Shown: piece by piece, positions 4,818 to 6,373 of the stretch
Numbering within the stretch: position 1 is the first letter of the stretch
Layout of the letters: each line of letters begins with the position of its first letter
Assembly: GCA_029858755.1 (NCBI GenBank)
Contig: JAOUEK010000125.1
Span: 1-6,373, forward strand
Length of the DNA stretch: 6,373 bases
Direction of reading: 5' to 3'
DNA from: Thermoleophilia bacterium
Lineage (GTDB): Bacteria; Actinomycetota; Thermoleophilia; Gaiellales; Gaiellaceae
Program-made: the position numbers and the translations under genes
The notes under the pieces: model-generated
Databases searched by the model: none
Told to the model about the DNA's origin: nothing
What the model saw: only the letters and a program-made list of their open reading frames with translations

Positions 4818-6275
4818 GTGCGGCGACACGTGCTCGTCCTCTCCACTGTGGCGGCGGCGCTGCTCTGCTGCGCCGGCGGCGCGCCGGCGGCCGACATCGG
4901 TGCCAACGACGACACGGGCAAGTGGTTCCCGGACGGAGGCACGGCCTTCTTCGGCCAGATGGCGTCGCTCGGCCTGAAGCAGGCGGTGATGAGCGTGCGC
5001 TGGGAGGCGGGGAACGAGTCCACGATCCCGTACGTCGTCGAGCTCGACCGGTCGATCGCGGCGGCGACGGCGGCCGGCCTCGGCGTCGTGCTGGCCGTGT
5101 ACCCGTACCCCCCTCGCGAGATCGAGCTCGGGCGCGCCGAGCCGTGGATGTTCGGGAGCTTCACCCGGCACCTGGCCGAGCGGTACCCGCAGGTACGGCA
5201 GTTCGTGATCGGCAACGAGCCGAACCAGCCCGCGTTCTGGCGCCCCCAGTACTCCCGGCGCACACGAGCGAACGTGTCGGCGAAGAGCTTCGGCGCCTTC
5301 CTCGCGGCGGCGTACGACGGGCTCAAGGCGCACGACCCCACCCTGAAGGTGATCGGCATCGGGCTCTCGCCGCGCGGCAACGACCGGGCGCGCGCCCAGA
5401 GCAACGTCTCGACCTCCCCGATGCGGTTCCTCGCCGCTCTCGGCCGGTGGTACCGCGCAAGCGGCCGCACCGCCCCCCTGATGGACGGGCTCAGCTTCCA
5501 CCCGTACCCGGCACGTGCCACCGACCCGCTGGAGCGCGGGTACCCGTGGCCCGCCGCGGGCTTCGTGAATCTCGACCGCGTCAAGCAGGCGATCTGGGAC
5601 GCGTTCGCAGGGACGCCGCAGCCGACGACGCTCGACGGCCTCAAGCTCTACCTCGACGAGGTGGGGTGGCAGGTCGACACCGGCCTGCGACCCGAGTACC
5701 AGGGGCCCGAGAACGTGCCGGTGACCAGTGAGCCCGTGCAGGCCGCGATCTACGGCGAGATCGTGCGCCGGGTGGCGTGCGATCCCGACGTGGCCCAGGT
5801 CAACTTCTTCGGCTTCTACGACGACAGCCTGCGCACCGGGTTCCAGGCCGGGCTGCACCGCACGGACGGCACGCCTCGGCCCTCGGCCGAAGCCGTCCGC
5901 CTCGCGATCGCCGAGGCGCCCGTGTGCGCCGCGACCGCGCCGTGGGCGCCGGCGCAATCCGTCGTGGGCGCCACGACGCCGCGCGTCGTCTCGAACAGGC
6001 GGGGCCTGGTGCTGATCGCGCGGAGCGGGGAGGGGGCGACCGTCGTCGCATGCTCCTTGCCGCGCGGGACGAGCCGGGCGGTCGCCCTCCGCGCGCTGGC
6101 CGGCCGCCGCGGCGCCGCGACCGACTGCGTCACCGGCGCTGCGACGCCGCAGCGCCCTGCGCGTATCGCCATCGCCCGGGGGCCGGCGCTGGCCCGTGGC
6201 GGGACGCTCGCCGTCGAGCTCCGCTCGGAGGCGAACCCGGCGCGGCGCGCGACCTCCGTGCTCCGCTTCCGCTAG
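4818..6275 (+). CDS. Secreted TIM-barrel glycoside-hydrolase-like protein (clan GH-A type)
   Basis: This encodes 485 residues from GTG 4818; the in-frame ATG 4806 would add MEAL. It starts with a Sec signal peptide: MRRH, a hydrophobic core to about residue 19, and probable cleavage after GAPAA (about 25). The mature part to about 365 looks like a TIM barrel of the clan A glycosidases. Strands end in MSVRWEAG (58-65) and VLAVYPYP (91-98). IGNEPN carries the putative acid/base Glu134. LSFHPYP (225-231) follows, then LYLDEVGWQ with the putative nucleophile Glu281, and NFFGFYDD (329-336). Resemblance is to GH39/GH5-like proteins, but I cannot place it in a numbered family, and the substrate is unknown. 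Residues about 370-485 form a Cys-containing C-terminal region, possibly a small beta domain. The gene starts 53 bp after dgcN on the same strand; a functional link, for example to wall or exopolysaccharide turnover, is not shown. It could be a non-catalytic barrel. Confidence 0.75.
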   Translation: MRRHVLVLSTVAAALLCCAGGAPAADIGANDDTGKWFPDGGTAFFGQMASLGLKQAVMSVRWEAGNESTIPYVVELDRSIAAATAAGLGVVLAVYPYPPREIELGRAEPWMFGSFTRHLAERYPQVRQFVIGNEPNQPAFWRPQYSRRTRANVSAKSFGAFLAAAYDGLKAHDPTLKVIGIGLSPRGNDRARAQSNVSTSPMRFLAALGRWYRASGRTAPLMDGLSFHPYPARATDPLERGYPWPAAGFVNLDRVKQAIWDAFAGTPQPTTLDGLKLYLDEVGWQVDTGLRPEYQGPENVPVTSEPVQAAIYGEIVRRVACDPDVAQVNFFGFYDDSLRTGFQAGLHRTDGTPRPSAEAVRLAIAEAPVCAATAPWAPAQSVVGATTPRVVSNRRGLVLIARSGEGATVVACSLPRGTSRAVALRALAGRRGAATDCVTGAATPQRPARIAIARGPALARGGTLAVELRSEANPARRATSVLRFR

Positions 6276-6292
6276 CCACGTGCGTGCGGGGG

Positions 6293-6313
6293 CCGTGCCG
6301 GGCGGCAGCACGG
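6293..6313 (+). terminator. Weak hairpin after the glycosidase gene
   Basis: CCGTGC (6293-6298) pairs with GCACGG (6308-6313) around a 9-nt loop, starting 18 bp after the TAG stop. There is no T-tract. In high-GC actinobacteria such hairpins sometimes terminate, but in GC-rich DNA a 6-bp stem is easily found by chance. Confidence 0.3.
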
Positions 6314-6315
6314 GC

Positions 6316-6344
6316 TTGACATCGAACGCGTGTTCGCTTATCGT
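6316..6344 (+). promoter_or_regulatory. Sigma-70-type promoter of a downstream SOS gene
   Basis: TTGACA (6316-6321) is a perfect -35. It is followed by exactly 17 nt and TATCGT (6339-6344), a good -10 for a high-GC genome. Transcription would start near 6351 and run to the right, out of the window. The spacer holds a complete LexA box, so LexA binding would block RNA polymerase directly. Confidence 0.85.
6323..6336. promoter_or_regulatory. LexA (SOS) box 1, in the promoter spacer
   Basis: CGAACGCGTGTTCG is a perfect palindromic match to the Gram-positive LexA/DinR operator CGAAC-RNRY-GTTCG. It lies between the -35 and -10 elements, a classic repressing position. Confidence 0.9.
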
Positions 6345-6348
6345 GATG

Positions 6349-6362
6349 CGAACAGATGTTCG
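6349..6362. promoter_or_regulatory. LexA (SOS) box 2, over the transcription start
   Basis: CGAACAGATGTTCG is a second full match to CGAAC-RNRY-GTTCG. It begins 26 bp after box 1 and covers the predicted transcription start near 6351. Two tandem operators suggest tight or cooperative repression, as at lexA itself or strongly controlled repair genes. The regulated gene lies beyond 6373 and cannot be identified. Confidence 0.9.
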
Positions 6363-6373
6363 TACGCGTCATC

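Noticed and set aside
4818..4900. Lipoprotein signal (LLCC) in the glycosidase-like protein
   Set aside because: The residues before the cysteines do not fit the lipobox pattern L-[AS]-[GA]-C, and an ordinary signal-peptidase I site (GAPAA) follows.
3493..6311. Long minus-strand open frames opposite dgcN and the glycosidase gene (up to about 800 codons)
   Set aside because: High GC keeps antisense frames open. Their translations are rich in Arg/Gly/Ala/Pro without domains, while the plus-strand frames carry clear family motifs.

Overview
The window is very GC-rich, with strong G/C at third codon positions, many GTG starts, leaderless-looking starts (TAGGCT just before GTG) and LexA boxes of the CGAAC-N4-GTTCG type. 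This points to a high-GC actinobacterial chromosome. A Thermoleophilia-like lineage is my best guess, but it rests on general resemblance and not on a marker gene.

Left part (1-2273, all on the minus strand). Reading leftward from position 2273 there is a tRNA-Arg(CCG), then an MFS transporter fused to a cyclic-nucleotide-binding domain, then a second MFS transporter that runs off the left edge. The fused transporter looks cut at its 5' end. Recognisable MFS sequence continues in frame about 27 codons beyond the first possible start, then stops about 40 bp from the 3' end of the tRNA. There is no ATG, GTG or TTG to start a full-length product. This looks like a recombination or integration scar at a tRNA.

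Centre (2274-4764). A divergent intergenic region with a strong inverted repeat leads into three plus-strand genes: a small DUF2568/YrdB-like membrane protein, an enolase-superfamily dipeptide epimerase/N-acetyl-D-Glu racemase (DgcA-like), and a DUF1611 P-loop protein (DgcN-like). The last two overlap. By the known DgcN-DgcA pathway they would acetylate D-glutamate and racemise it to N-acetyl-L-glutamate, feeding glutamate or arginine metabolism. The first two of these genes share the same start architecture, TAGGCT then 6 nt then GTG with no Shine-Dalgarno. In the second case the TAG stop of the preceding gene supplies the first half of the -10-like hexamer.

Right part (4765-6373). A secreted TIM-barrel glycosidase-like protein (NEP and DE-type glutamates) follows. 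After it is a short intergenic region with a near-ideal promoter (TTGACA, 17 nt, TATCGT). One perfect LexA/SOS box fills its spacer and a second covers the predicted transcription start. A DNA-damage-inducible gene must therefore begin just beyond the right edge.
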